A DNA stretch of 64,000 nt, from NCBI RefSeq assembly GCF_037392515.1, contig NC_090282.1:31919054-31983053 (forward strand), written 5' to 3'. Shown piece by piece: positions 47,183 to 63,619 of the stretch. The notes under the pieces were generated by a model that saw only the letters and a program-made list of their open reading frames with translations, searched no databases and was not told the DNA's origin. The stretch comes from Haliotis asinina (taxonomy: Eukaryota; Mollusca; Gastropoda; Lepetellida; Haliotidae). Made by a program: the position numbers and the translations under genes. Each line of letters starts with the position of its first letter. Within the stretch, counting starts at the first letter, position 1.

Positions 47183-49551
47183 ATGGCAAACACTTTTATG
47201 TTCAGACTGCTCCTTGTTGTGTGCTGCAGTGTCGTCTGCTCGGCTTGGCTGTTCAAGAGAGGAGGCGGTATACAGTTAGCAGACTATCGGAAGTAAGTTC
47301 GTCCATTAAATCTTGAAACAATTAACTTTGATCACCGATCTGGTCAGACTAATCCCATGACGCATTCTTAATCGTCAATCCATTTTCTTTTCATGCAAGT
47401 TGATCGATGCCAAAATGGTACATGAAAAGCCCTCCGATTAACTGTTGATCAGCGTAAAAAGCCTAACTCACCTATGGTACGGACACTAATCATTGAACTG
47501 TTCTAACTGTTGATTTGCCAAGTAGACCCTTTGGCACTACAAATGACATTGTAACCAGGGAACTGCAATATTTAATCTGAAATGGGTTGGCAGTGGCATT
47601 ATAACCAGCATAGCGATATATCCGGGGTATACCAGTGCATTGTCTGTCTGCACTGTATAACATGCGAGTTGAACAACCACGTGAATTATACTGTATAATT
47701 CAACCGGTTGATAAACAATTATGGATGTGAGAGAGGGTGGTGTCGCCTACAAAAGCGTTTGGCTGTGTCTTGAACAGTAGGTGAGACCGGGGTCGATTGT
47801 AACACGTTACGTAACATGTTGTAATTCGATACTAGCTGACCTATCACATAGTTAGTCAGTGCTAATTACATGGACATAGTGGCCATAGTGTCACTTAGGG
47901 TTCACAATCATGTCACTATCAAAGTTATTATGTATCAAATGCAATGACAGCAAGTGTCAGTTTCGGAATCGATACTTATTCTGTTTTCAAGTGTTATTCC
48001 AAATACAATTTCTTTATGAATATCACTATAAATATGTATTGAAATTGAAGATGTTCCACTTTAATAGAATCTCTGTTAATATTTAACCTTCAAAATGATT
48101 TGAAAATTACATGGAAGCAATTGCAACGCAGTGTTACAATTGCCCACGATTGTAGTAGCTATGTTTCATGCCAAGTCACATGTGATGTCAAAGTACTTCA
48201 GTGTGATGCCGAAATACTTCAGTAGACTTACAAAGTTAATGTCATACCAAACAGCATTTACTGCATTTAGGACGTTTTATTCAGTCTCGTGAAAAATTTA
48301 TTTTCCTGTGCCAACCGTATCGCTCCATGTGAGAGCGAGCAACTGAAAAGTGCTGGGGTGTGTACCGTAGGCAAAGGAAGGGAAGTAACTCCCCTACTCA
48401 GACACCTACACTCGCAGGTTGTGTACACACCCGTGCCAGTTATATTCGGACGCTTGACGTAATTTCCGTAGACTTACATGTTATTTCAGTGCAGCATAAA
48501 TAATTTTCATGAAATAAATTTAGGATGGATCTTTGTAATATTTGGCAGGCAAGTATGAAATCTTTACTCTGTGCACATAATTTCAATTTCCGACCACTAT
48601 TTAACTAATGACATCACATTTATCACTTACGTATGGTTCCACAATGAACAATCCCATAGGCCGCCATTATAAAGTACATCTCGGCGCTGTACATATGTTA
48701 GTCTACTTGCTGTCATTCGATAAATACGCAACGGAAAATTAAACAGAAATTTATTCGATTGTAAGTAAGATGATTCCTCACAAATGTGCAAAATTTGACT
48801 TGGATCATACGTATATTAATCCATGAAAATTATTTATGCTACACTAAATTAACATGTAAGTCGATGGGAATTACGTTAAGTGTCCGGATATAACTGGCAC
48901 GGGTCTGTAGTAAACATCAAACACCTCCATCAGCCAAACTCAAGCAGACAAGCCGTGGTATTGTTTCAAGCAGGGTAAAGTAAACTCATTCATTATTCAT
49001 AAAGATACGTTGAGTGTCGACGAAACAAAAGTACTATACTGGCCTGGTTAAAGTCATAAATACGGTCGTTACTACTTGTAAACGTGTAATGTTTGATTTG
49101 TCTGTTTGTTTTTGTTTGTTTTTTAAATATTTTTTCCGTTAGGAGAAAATTCATTCCTCCCACGAAACTGGCCTCGGGAACTCTGATATCACATTAGATA
49201 TCGACATTATCGACCTGATAAACAAAGGTTTAAAGTGTATCGTGTTTTCTTCCATGCAGTTGTTTCTGCAAGGCAGTCAACAACCTGAACTACGCCGACA
49301 TAAGGAGCGACTTTGGCTCCATACAGCGGTGTCGAGGCTTCCCCACGTGCAGCTGTCGCAGGTCGGCCATGATGACGTGTGGGACACAGTGTGACCGGAA
49401 GGTGAAGGAGTGGGTGTGTCATCACAACTGTGGGGGGTACCAGGGTGTCCGTGGTGTCCAGGTTCGCGCCTCCTTCACAGCTAGTACTTGTCATTCCAGT
49501 ACTGCGCACACAGTATATCAGTGTGGCTCCCAAGTGAACTGTGCATTTTGA
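47183..49551 (+). CDS. Small secreted 12-cysteine protein
   Basis: Two exons, 47183-47292 (ends with two bases before GTAAGT) and 49260-49551 (acceptor TTCCATGCAG), join to 133 residues with stop TGA. The N-terminus MANTFMFRLLLVVCCSVVCS is a classic signal peptide, cleavage probably after A21, followed by WLFKRGGG with a possible dibasic site. The mature part has 12 cysteines, enough for six disulfides: NCFC, QRCRGFPTCSC, MTCGTQC, WVCHHNC, STC, YQC and VNC. The C-terminal GGYQGVRGVQVRASFTAS segment looks beta-rich. I do not recognise the family. It could be a mucus, shell-matrix or antimicrobial-type peptide. A TATA box and nearby AATAAA support a real short gene. Confidence 0.75.
48429..48904. 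mobile_element. MITE-like element in the intron
   Basis: Inverted repeats of about 87 bp: left 48429-48515 begins ACCCGTGCCAGTTATATTCG and right 48820-48904 ends with its near complement. Shared words include GACTTACATGTTA and GCATAAATAATTTTCATG. The centre is non-coding. A target duplication is not evident. Confidence 0.7.
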
Positions 49552-49573
49552 GACTGGCGGTGGTGATGTTGGA

Positions 49574-49579
49574 AATAAA
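49574..49579 (+). terminator. Polyadenylation signal of the cysteine-rich protein gene
   Basis: AATAAA 23 bp after the stop codon, which implies a very short 3' UTR. Confidence 0.65.
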
Positions 49580-49663
49580 TATTTTTACCCTGTTTACAGA
49601 CGCTTTATTTATTGCATGATCCGTTAGTCGAAATCATAATATGGCTGTCCTCTGCTGCTTTAA

Positions 49664-49711
49664 CTTTTTTTTCTTTTTTTTCTTTTTTTTTTTTTTTTTG
49701 GGGGGGGGGTA
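49664..49711. repeat. Homopolymer tract (T then G)
   Basis: Runs of T with two C interruptions followed by ten G. It is prone to assembly error and is responsible for a poly-Lys minus frame. Confidence 0.85.
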
Positions 49712-51635
49712 TTTTTTGTCACGAATGAACATAGCCTTTGTCATAAAAAGGTAAATTGCGGTTTTGACACTTTTTTTTAACCTATCCGTGAAGTCCCCTT
49801 TTCTCCCAAATTTCAGAATTAGCTGAGAGAATAAGTTCAAACGGTAAAATTGAGTGACAAGTGTTGTCACCATAATAATGCCCAGTTGACAACTGATACG
49901 TTTTACGTGGCGGCGCCCTTCCGCTGATGCAGCATAACAAAACAAACTTACTCTCACACACTATTATGTTAACTGTTACAGTATGTTATAACAACAACTG
50001 AGCTGATAAAGTAAACAAACCAATTATCATTAAACAGAAACATGTTCTGTGGACAAAAACGGCATCACATGGAATCGTTGAAGCTATCAACTGCTGCTGC
50101 TACTACTATGTAATGATTTAGTACTACGAAATAATTATAATACTAATACTCGGCATGATAAAATGCAAATTGAACGATGCTTGTTTTTATTTTATCGATG
50201 TTTCGATGTACTACCTAAAACCGTTATCAAGGAAGGCAGATATTAAGTATAGAAGCAGATGAGTAATTCTTGTAATGTCATCACTATTGTTCCGAATTAG
50301 TATTTTGTGCAGGTCATACTACATACTGAATCACCTAATACCACTACTTAAAATTGAATACACATTCCCCTATATCGATTAGGCTGCATAAAAAGTATAT
50401 GTTTCTCGGGCATATTTTTTCAAAAGTGACGAGGGCAGTAGGGCTATTTAAAAACATTGTTTGATAGAAAATATAGTGACGAGGGATGAACACATTTTTT
50501 TTCTCCCTCGGAAGTACAGCTTGGGAAGTTTTGCACGTGTTAATGAGTTGTTGATTCAGTCACAGTCGTTTTTACAGACACTCATTCTTATAGTGGACAA
50601 ATGAATGATCGGGACTCGGCAAAGTCAAAATTAATTTATTGTAAATGGCAATAAACTGTTCCGCGCACAAATACAAGTGACGCGCCGATGCCTGAGAAAC
50701 ATTTCAATTTTTATTCAGTCCTAAGTCTGTGTCGAGCACATTTGACAGACATAAAACATTTCAGTAATGTATCAGGCACACTGTACGTTTCAAAGGGATT
50801 CCTTTTGAAGTATTCCCGAACGTGCTGGAGCACAAACAACTGATACGGTAGGTTCAGCGATAATGTTCACAGTAGAACATTGTTAATCAGAAACACATGA
50901 GAGCAATAGATTTTATTACAGTTTTGCATTGAAATGGCATGACATATGTAATCAAAATATGTAATGAAAGCTGAATGTAAAAATCAGATAAACAAATAGG
51001 CATATATAGTTCATATATGCGCTGAGTTACATGGAGAAATGCAACTATTATATTCTGAAAGTCAGCATCAACTTAGGCTAATTACCGAAACACGAAAGAA
51101 TTAAATTTACATCATTATCAAGAAGCACAAAACCCATCAGTACAATAACAGCATTACATAAGCGATACGTTTCACGTTGACAGACTCAACGGTTATCGTA
51201 ATATACTAACAAACAAAGAACCAAAACACTAGTCTATAAACGGATACAAACTACGTACGTATCAACCGGTCTTTATAAAAGATGTTGATATGCACACCAA
51301 GTTTCACATAAACATTCTCTACCATTTCTGTAACTGGCACACAAAATATGTGGGACACACAAAGTTGTTCATTTTGTTCTTTTACGTACTGCCATATTTA
51401 AAAAATACCTTGGTACGCTTTACGAATGCATTTTCATATATGAAGATGCGTATGCATATAACAGTGAAGAGTAGGGGGAGAGATTCATTATAGTCCTCTA
51501 AAATGGTCATAAAGGACATAACAACTTTAGGGTTTTTTCTGGACCATAAAGGAAGTTGTCCCATATCGATATGGAAAACAAACCAAGTACCGCAGTATGC
51601 AAAAAATATCAGGGCAAAGTAAATACAACAATCAT
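49712..51635. other. No gene seen
   Basis: AT-rich intergenic DNA with no recognised repeat or exon. Confidence 0.45.
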
Positions 51636-51748
51636 ATAAATGCCCATTCTCTTCCCACAGAGGTTACTCTTGTCATATCTTCCTAATAACTAGTTACGTA
51701 GGAAGATATGACAGAAGTAACCGCTGTGGGAAGAGAATGATAAATACC
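51636..51748. mobile_element. Palindromic mini-transposon with 9-bp target duplication
   Basis: Arms 51645-51684 and 51700-51739 are complementary over 40 bp with three mismatches (CATTCTCTTCCCACAG... and its complement), with a 15-base loop. They are flanked by ATAAATGCC (51636-51644) and ATAAATACC (51740-51748), an 8/9 direct repeat. A target duplication of 8-9 bp fits hAT or Mutator-like mobilisation. The transcript of either strand would fold into a strong hairpin. Confidence 0.75.
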
Positions 51749-51846
51749 GCATTTAACACACGTACATAGAAAATAGTTTTAAAATGGACCCTTTTCAGAA
51801 CCAGTCGAGAGATGTTATGTGAAACTGAACGGAATGCGCATAATGC

Positions 51847-54800
51847 TCAGTCGTGGGTTATCTCCCTTTGTTGTTTTGGAAGACCTTCAAACAATCCCAG
51901 CACCTCATTGTGGAATTCTTGATAAAAGGGCATGATTGTTGCTTGGAGTACTTTCCCTTCAGTGTTATTGTCTTCCTTACTGAGGATGCTCTGTAACACT
52001 AGATTACAATTGTTACATATATGTTAATATTTGTTGGTAAACAAAGGCGTGTTTTCTGGTGGCTGTTTTGGACGAGAGGAGTGCCTATTACAGAGCTTAC
52101 TTCTGCAAAGGACTACTCCTTTCTAGCGACTGGAAATGTTAATATATGCTATGGAACCAATTTCCTAAATCGTAAACTCCTGGCTACTATAAATAGGAGA
52201 TATCAATCATTTGTATTTATGAGATCTGTGGTGTTAGAACAAAGACTTGACAAAAAATATTCTTACCATCACTGTCATTAATCAGTACTGTCGCTGCATG
52301 ACATGCTGTATAGACCTTGCACTGTTCAACCACGTCCTGTCTTCCCTCCGACTGGCTGCTCTCAAAATACGACCGGAGTTCCTCCTCCGTAACGTGCCCT
52401 GGCAGGTCCTTCACAACCAAGCCAACCGGAGCTGCGACCTCGACAAGGTCTATCTGATGACCGTTCAACTTACGCCTAGAAGCCTTGTCGTGACACCTGC
52501 TTACATCTGGCGATATTGGAGATCAGATGTAATGTTTATAACAACATAGTCAATCGAAACGTAAACTATAACAAATGAATATAAGTAAACGATTAAAGAT
52601 ATAAACAACGATACGTCATGAAAGGAGGGTGGGAAGCACAAGAGAGCATATCTGTGGTGGAGGAAACATACAAGCTTATAAGGAGGTTCAGGGAAAACAG
52701 ACATGTTAATGGGAGGGCATGGAAAACAGACTATAACTTTATAGGACGGGTACTGGAAAACATGCAATTGTATAGGGAGGGTACGGGGAAACACAGACAG
52801 TAACTTTATAGGAAGGGTATTGGAAAACATACAATTGTATGGGGAGGGTACGAGGAAACATGGAGATATTTTAAGGGAAGACACCGGAAACATAGACAAT
52901 TTTGTAATGTTTACGGGGAAGACACGGGAAAACACATACCATTTTGTAATGAGGGTCATTGAAAACATAGATAGACTTACAGACCCTTTTTCTGATCTCG
53001 AGAAAACATGTATAAGCTCATAGGGAGGTTCGCAGAAAACCAACAAGCCAAATGATGGAGGGACAAGAAAAAAACATGTGTATATGAGAATCATGGAATT
53101 TACAGGCAGGCTTACAGGAGGGTCAAGGAATATATAGACAAGTTTACAGGGTGGTCATGCAGTATATAGACAGGTTTATTGAAGGGTCAAGGAAAATATA
53201 AACAGGTTTCCGCGGGGGTAGGGGAGGGGGTATGACGGTAAACATGAACAAGTTTATAATGAGCGACATCGAATACGTATACAAATTTATAAGGAGGGTC
53301 GAGGAAAATTTTAAAAGATTATAGGAATGTTTACGGGAAATATGAACATTATAATAGGTGGGACAGGCGAAAATATATACACGTTTATAGGGAAAGTCAT
53401 GAAAAACACACACCTTTAAAATTGAGAAAGTGTTTTCAATGTACCTGCTATATCGTCTTCCATTGTAACAAGGGCAATGCTACTGATTCTGTCATCAAAG
53501 TAGTCGATCGTTTCCACTCCATTGTCACAAATGACCTCCAGGAAGTTGATGAGCGTGTCCTCTGCACAGTCTGGCAGATTCTGTGCCAAGATCAGACTAG
53601 GTTGATATATTGATAATGACATGTACTAATGTATGACGCAGAGGGGTGAAGTAAAATGGTTTTATTCATGGTGGATTCAAATGGATGAAATATTATTCAA
53701 ACTATATTACGGTCTGTCAGTCTAGTGTGGAAGGAAACCCCACAGGGATATAGGTCTGATGACTACTTTTGTAATTGGGTTCCTTGCTCTCCTATGGGGG
53801 GCAACCGTGCACAACGAAATCTGTCTTTTGATGACTGGGCCTTCATTACATCCAGTCATATGCGTGATTTTTCCAGCTAATGTTGCTTGCCACAAAAACA
53901 AAGAGGGTTTGTTAAGTACACAAGAAAGGAGAACGAACTTAGAAATGGCCCTCTCGGTGACCTGGGTATTCACTAGAGGTCACCGAAACCTAAACACGTC
54001 AAGGCCTTATCTTATGGCCATTGACTACAATGTTACATCCGACTTCAAATAGCACTTGTTGAGTTCTCAAAAACAAACAAACAAACAAAAAACAATTTCA
54101 CCGCATTAACAAAACACCTTTAAACCTATGAACTTTGAATTTACACCTAAAGAAAAAATGGTCGTAGCATACACTCCATGTAGTGTCTTCAAGTCCTCTT
54201 AAACCATATTTATATACATATATCATATGCTAGATATTTGAAAGTAGGTCACCGTGACCTACCTTTTGTGGCTTAAAGTTGACATCGGTTGTCTTATTTA
54301 CTTTGACAGACCAAATAACCAATACATGAAAGTTATGTGCCGAAAAAGCGCTTGCTAAAACATCAAACATAAATTAGAGAAAAAGAACATTTGTACCCAC
54401 GCAAAGGATAGTCCATTATATCGGGTTATCTAAGTCAACTGTTAGCAGCGAAGAGCGCATGCACAACGGATAACTTATAAAAGAAGAAACTGACGCTTTT
54501 TGAACTGTTTCATTCAGTATTGATATATATTGACATCCACACTCAACAAAGATCCAACCACATTCACTGGAGGCGAGTTAACACGTATGAACATGTTGAT
54601 GATCATGTCAGTAGAAAACCTCCATATCTGCAACACTGAAAAATACATAACGAGGAGAAGCCAAGTCAAATCGAAACACGATATCGTTAAAGGGGCACTG
54701 ATGCGGAGCGAATAATGTTTCTCGCCAACGGTCTAATTACGAAATCAAACCGCAAATTGGTCAGCGCCCGCTCCTTCGACCGTGGCGGACAAAGGAACTG

Positions 54801-56077
54801 GGCTCCTGTCCATATTAGCAGAATTTCTTCACCTAAACAGTCGGGAGGCCGGATGCCCATCATATGCCATTTGTTTAAAAATATCCATGGTATTCCTTGT
54901 CTGATCGTAACCAAATATCCCAGCAGTGTAGTTCTTTTCGGATGCTTGGATGGTATAGTTACTGATCCAATTTGATCCTATTTCAGTGTTTTTAACCTGA
55001 TATTTAATCATGTTACATGAAAATATGATGTCTACAGGCACGTAGCCATTTGTTTCAGTACGGAAGATTGCAAAGCTTTATATTTAGGTAATTCTGAGTG
55101 CTGGTTCAGCTGTGATAGCAAATATCTTACGAACATTTTGGTAGCTATGGTAGCTACAATGGTTTATTATTTATGATAATAAAAACACACAGTTGATATG
55201 CCTTTGGTAGAGAAATCTTACGTAAAAAACCCTTATTTCACCTATTTACCCAAGTACACAGCAAATGCCCGTGTGTATTCCTTATGTAACGAAATTCCGT
55301 TGGTATCCTCAAAACAGTTTCGGCCCAATAGTGTTTTCAGGCTGCATGCGACACTGGGATTACATCTTCCTTGCTGTAACTCGCGTTTGATGGTGTAAAC
55401 CTACACGTGTTATTTGTCATCATTCTCTGGATGGTCAATTAATGAATTTATAACAGGTATAATTAGTAGTAACACAACTTCGGTTACTCAACAAAGGTTC
55501 CCATTTGGCATTTCTCCTGTCTGGAGTAAATACTCAACATTATAAATTAAGGTCTGTAATGGCAAATGTATTGTATGTTATGTAATATGTGCATGTAAGT
55601 GATGCAAGAGGGTTTATCAACTAAGTTACAAAAACAAACATCGATCAAAGGATTAACCGATAACTCACCGATTGATTAATTACTTTTATCTTCTAGCGGA
55701 TTTGTCAAAAGGCAGTGTGTGTAGATGACTACACCCTGTCGTAAAGTGTAAGTGCAAAAACAACATCCTCCCTTCAAAGAATTAACCACCCTTGCGTTGA
55801 TTGATTGATTGCTCATTATTGGTTAACGAAATTACTTAGAATAGTGGACATCATACAATTAGTTGCCAGGTGTGCTATATTGGGAGACCAATCAGAGGTT
55901 TATCTGGTTTTCACCAACGAAAGACGTGAAACGATGTGTTTACTTTTTCGCAAATGAGACAGTTGTAAGACACGCGACACAGAACAGGATTACTTACCAG
56001 CTGCAGATGAATGGAATACGATTTCTTTTACGTGGATATTGATGGATACATTCCTGAACAAGGTAGTAGCCTGACAT
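51847..56077 (-). CDS. Two-RRM protein resembling the PARP10/PARP14 N-terminal region
   Basis: Four exons, 56077-55998, 53596-53445, 52506-52267 and 51998-51847, are phase-consistent (2+1, 1+2, 1+2) and give 207 residues. Domain 1 (about 27-98) reads CLILAQNLPDCAEDTLINFL and later YFDDRISSIALVTMEDDIAD. Domain 2 (about 105-190) reads LVVKDLPGHVTEEELRSYFE, then HAATVLINDSDVLQSIL and LQATIMPFY. The pattern (hydrophobic-x-LP, then FE, then an A-x-V strand) is that of the degenerate RRMs heading PARP10/PARP14-like mono-ADP-ribosyltransferases, and of NMI/IFI35-type proteins. No macrodomain, WWE or PARP catalytic domain follows. The stop at 51847 is firm in this model. Exon 1 lies inside a TTAA-flanked transposon and is the least certain part. 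Confidence 0.6.
52620..53410. repeat. Degenerate tandem repeat, period about 40 bp
   Basis: Words such as GGAAAACATA, GTTTATAGG and GGGAGGGTA recur every 38-45 bp. It lies in the second intron of the RRM gene. The 197-codon minus frame here (Pro/Phe/Val-rich, CFP and VFP motifs) is a by-product of the repeat. Confidence 0.7.
53640..54686. other. Intron of the RRM gene, no exon seen
   Basis: AT-rich DNA with a (CAAA)n run near 54072-54090. No further exon was recognised. Confidence 0.45.
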
Positions 56078-56640
56078 CGTTGCTATAAAATTAGTCTGTT
56101 TTACATTCATTTTTTGCATTTTGTTTTAATTTATTTGTTGTAGCATTCAGCAGAATCTGTATGACAGAAAAAACACACTAGATCGCGTATGTGTGTGAAA
56201 TAGGATCCACATTGGCATTCTATACAATGTATAAATGTTGCTGTTATGTTAGAAATTTACTATGAGTATAAGCAGATCGTGCGTTCTTTTATTAATTTTC
56301 AGAATCATACAAGTATGACAATAAACTAACTAAGGTTATGAGACAAAATATAGAGACGTTTTCCGTCCTAATAGTTTTTTACCATTTCTGCCACGGGCAG
56401 ATGATTAACCTTCAAAGTGTTTCATTTGTTTTCATAATACATTTGGAAAAAAGTAAAAAAATGACTTCACCTCAGTTGATCTGTCTATAATTAAACTATC
56501 AGTTGCGCCCACGGACTGCGCAGCAGAGGTCACGAACCAGTCACGAATTCTGGGATATCATCCGGGTACTCACGGGAGAAAAACAATAACAAAAGTTTAC
56601 ACCAGTCCACGGAAATTGCTCCGCATCAGTGCCCCTTTAA
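54687..56640. mobile_element. TTAA-flanked non-autonomous transposon (Kolobok- or piggyBac-like)
   Basis: Perfect 19-bp terminal inverted repeats AGGGGCACTGATGCGGAGC lie at 54691-54709 and, as complement, at 56618-56636. Each is flanked outside by TTAA (54687-54690 and 56637-56640). TTAA duplication is used by piggyBac and Kolobok superfamilies. The AGG terminus fits the RRG ends reported for Kolobok better than the CCY ends of piggyBac. No transposase was recognised in 1.95 kb. The element contains the proposed first exon of the RRM gene (55998-56077). Confidence 0.8.
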
Positions 56641-57062
56641 TTCGTATGATGCTTTCCCTGATATCGTTCAGGTTTTTTAATGTAATGATACCAATATACA
56701 CACGGTGGTGAATAACTTTCGTTTAGGACGCTATAACCATCTTCGTCATATGCGCTCCGCTTTGTACGGTATTGAAAGTGAATGTAGCAATTGATCATAT
56801 GAATGAGTAGGCGCACAACCCAAGAAGACCTGCTCACTTTAGCTACTAGCATTCTCTTCTCCATCATGAACACGCTGTTTCTCTCGTGAAGATACGGAAT
56901 CTGTACCGGAGACTGCGACTCGTGTTTGTCAGTCCAGAATCGTTCCTGGTATTGAAAGTCGTGACTTAGTTTCGTTTTCGAATGGGAGTCACGTGGTTTC
57001 CTACAATTCACACGCTCTCGAACCTCAGTTCGCATGTATTGGCCCATACAAGTGTAACCCAA
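56637..57062 (-). CDS. Unassigned 141-codon open frame
   Basis: ATG at 57062, mixed charged composition, no recognised domain, no signal peptide, no neighbour with matching splice phase. It ends at the border of the TTAA-flanked element. Kept only because its length is unusual for this AT-rich DNA; it may be a chance frame. Confidence 0.15.
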   Translation of the reverse strand: MGYTCMGQYMRTEVRERVNCRKPRDSHSKTKLSHDFQYQERFWTDKHESQSPVQIPYLHERNSVFMMEKRMLVAKVSRSSWVVRLLIHMINCYIHFQYRTKRSAYDEDGYSVLNESYSPPCVYWYHYIKKPERYQGKHHTN

Positions 57063-57187
57063 TCGAATGGCAGCTCCAGTGAATGTATTCGTGTTCGAGG
57101 AGATCGCTGCAATAGCATCTTTCCAGCCATTCCGAGGACGGGCACTAAAGAGGCTTACTCTTCGTTATGTAATGAGTTACGTTTATC

Positions 57188-57256
57188 AATATTCCAGCTA
57201 CACGGTGGCGGTCTGTAATTAATGGCGCCAGACAATCCAGTGATCAGCAGCATAAC
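57188..57256 (+). repeat. Fragment of the second SINE-like family
   Basis: ATATTCCAGCTACACGGTGG, CGGTCTGTAATTAATGGCGC and CAGACAATCCAGTGATCAGC are its 5' third; the rest is absent. Confidence 0.7.
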
Positions 57257-58035
57257 GTGTTTTCATAGACTGATAACTGACGCCGCGTCTTGAGAGTTCA
57301 ACTTGTTTACTTGCAATATTGTCTTTGCCATAGTTTTTCATTGCCTTGTGTAGTATGTAAACTGAAACTACTTTCGTACTAATTTGGGCAACTACCACAG
57401 CCTTCCCAGCTCTGTCAAAATACACATTTCCACAAGTCATGAATTAGGGAAACAAACTACAATCAATCAATATGAACACTGCCTTGTGTACATGTAGTGT
57501 TGATACTGTCGCCAGCTGAAGCAACTAGGGTAATGTATGCACCCAAGAAAATTGAATGTGGTCTTAGTATTTACATTTCAAAACAGATCCCAAAAGTAGG
57601 GAATATTTAAATTGGAAAGCTGTGGAATTATTTTTTCTCAACCTTCACCAAAAGTTTGTTTACACAACTTTGCAAGATTTCTAACGCCCACGTATTTTAA
57701 AGATCCAATGTTTGAACACAGAGTGGTGAAGTCATTTGTAGCTGTCAAACACTATCCTTTTCAAGAACACATATTTCCATTGTAAACATACCATATAGTT
57801 GAATTTCCAAAAGAAAACACCTACATGCAAACACCATAAACCCATGTTTTAATTTGTGGAGACGTGACTATTGCATGGTATATTAAACAGACAAGCTCAC
57901 TGTCCAGATTTGGCACGGAATCCAATGATCCCTCAAAATCACACCTCTTTTTTCCCCACTAAAAACGATTTTGGTTTCATTCATTTTCAAGAGGCCGATC
58001 ATAAAGAACAACAAAAAAAATAATACAGTTCAAAT
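57257..58035. other. No gene seen
   Basis: Intergenic AT-rich DNA downstream of MCM3. Confidence 0.45.
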
Positions 58036-58041
58036 TTTATT
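58036..58041 (-). terminator. Candidate polyadenylation signal of MCM3
   Basis: AATAAA on minus about 730 bp beyond the MCM3 stop codon at 58770. No closer canonical signal was noticed. Confidence 0.45.
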
Positions 58042-58769
58042 TACAAAAGCATACGAAATATTCCACATACGTTAGTGTGTTGCTCCCAAGATGAATCTGT
58101 GTGGGTAAACTTACCATAGAATATCTACAACATTTACAGATGTATGTACAACTTCCTGAACTAACCACAGGTGCAATCCTCTTCTTTTTAGTGTTTCCAT
58201 CCTGTTGAATCCGATGGGTTCTCCAGAAAGTATGAGGAAAGTATGCAAGGGCTGCTAAACGTTACAGCAGGCATACCCTATAACACTTTTCCAGTTGATA
58301 GAATTTTCTTGAATTTAAGAACAGATTCTCACAAAAACATTTCTATACCTGGTCAATACTTCACGAAACATCTTGAAGTTTTGTTTCATTAGAAAAACAA
58401 TCAAGATCAACGATTCTCCAATGCTTCAGGAATATTGCTAGATGTTCACATATTGAAAACAAAACAACAGTGAAAGTGTTTCCCCGAACCCTCAACAAAG
58501 AAGTCTATCATACAATCAGCACTGTATTTGGGGGGTATCTTCAAGGTCGGAGCCATGAAGCACGACTACTGCATCAACTACTGACATTTCATAGTTCAAA
58601 TCATCTAACTGCATCCCATCCAATGTCAGACTTTACAGCAACCTTCACGTTTGGTTCAATGTGTTTAACAGTCACATAAACATAAAGACAAGGTTCAATT
58701 TTCCCTGCAATGCTGGAAAATTCCACCAAGGACAAAATGATCTGGGTTCTGCCATGGGACAGATTCTTC

Positions 58770-63619
<4,850 letters not shown>

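Noticed and set aside
49634-49957. Poly-Lys-ending minus frame
   Set aside because: Its tail is translation of a homopolymer T tract. No domain is seen.
52501-53094. 197-codon minus frame rich in Phe, Pro and Val
   Set aside because: Falls on a degenerate tandem repeat in an intron, with no domain or start context.
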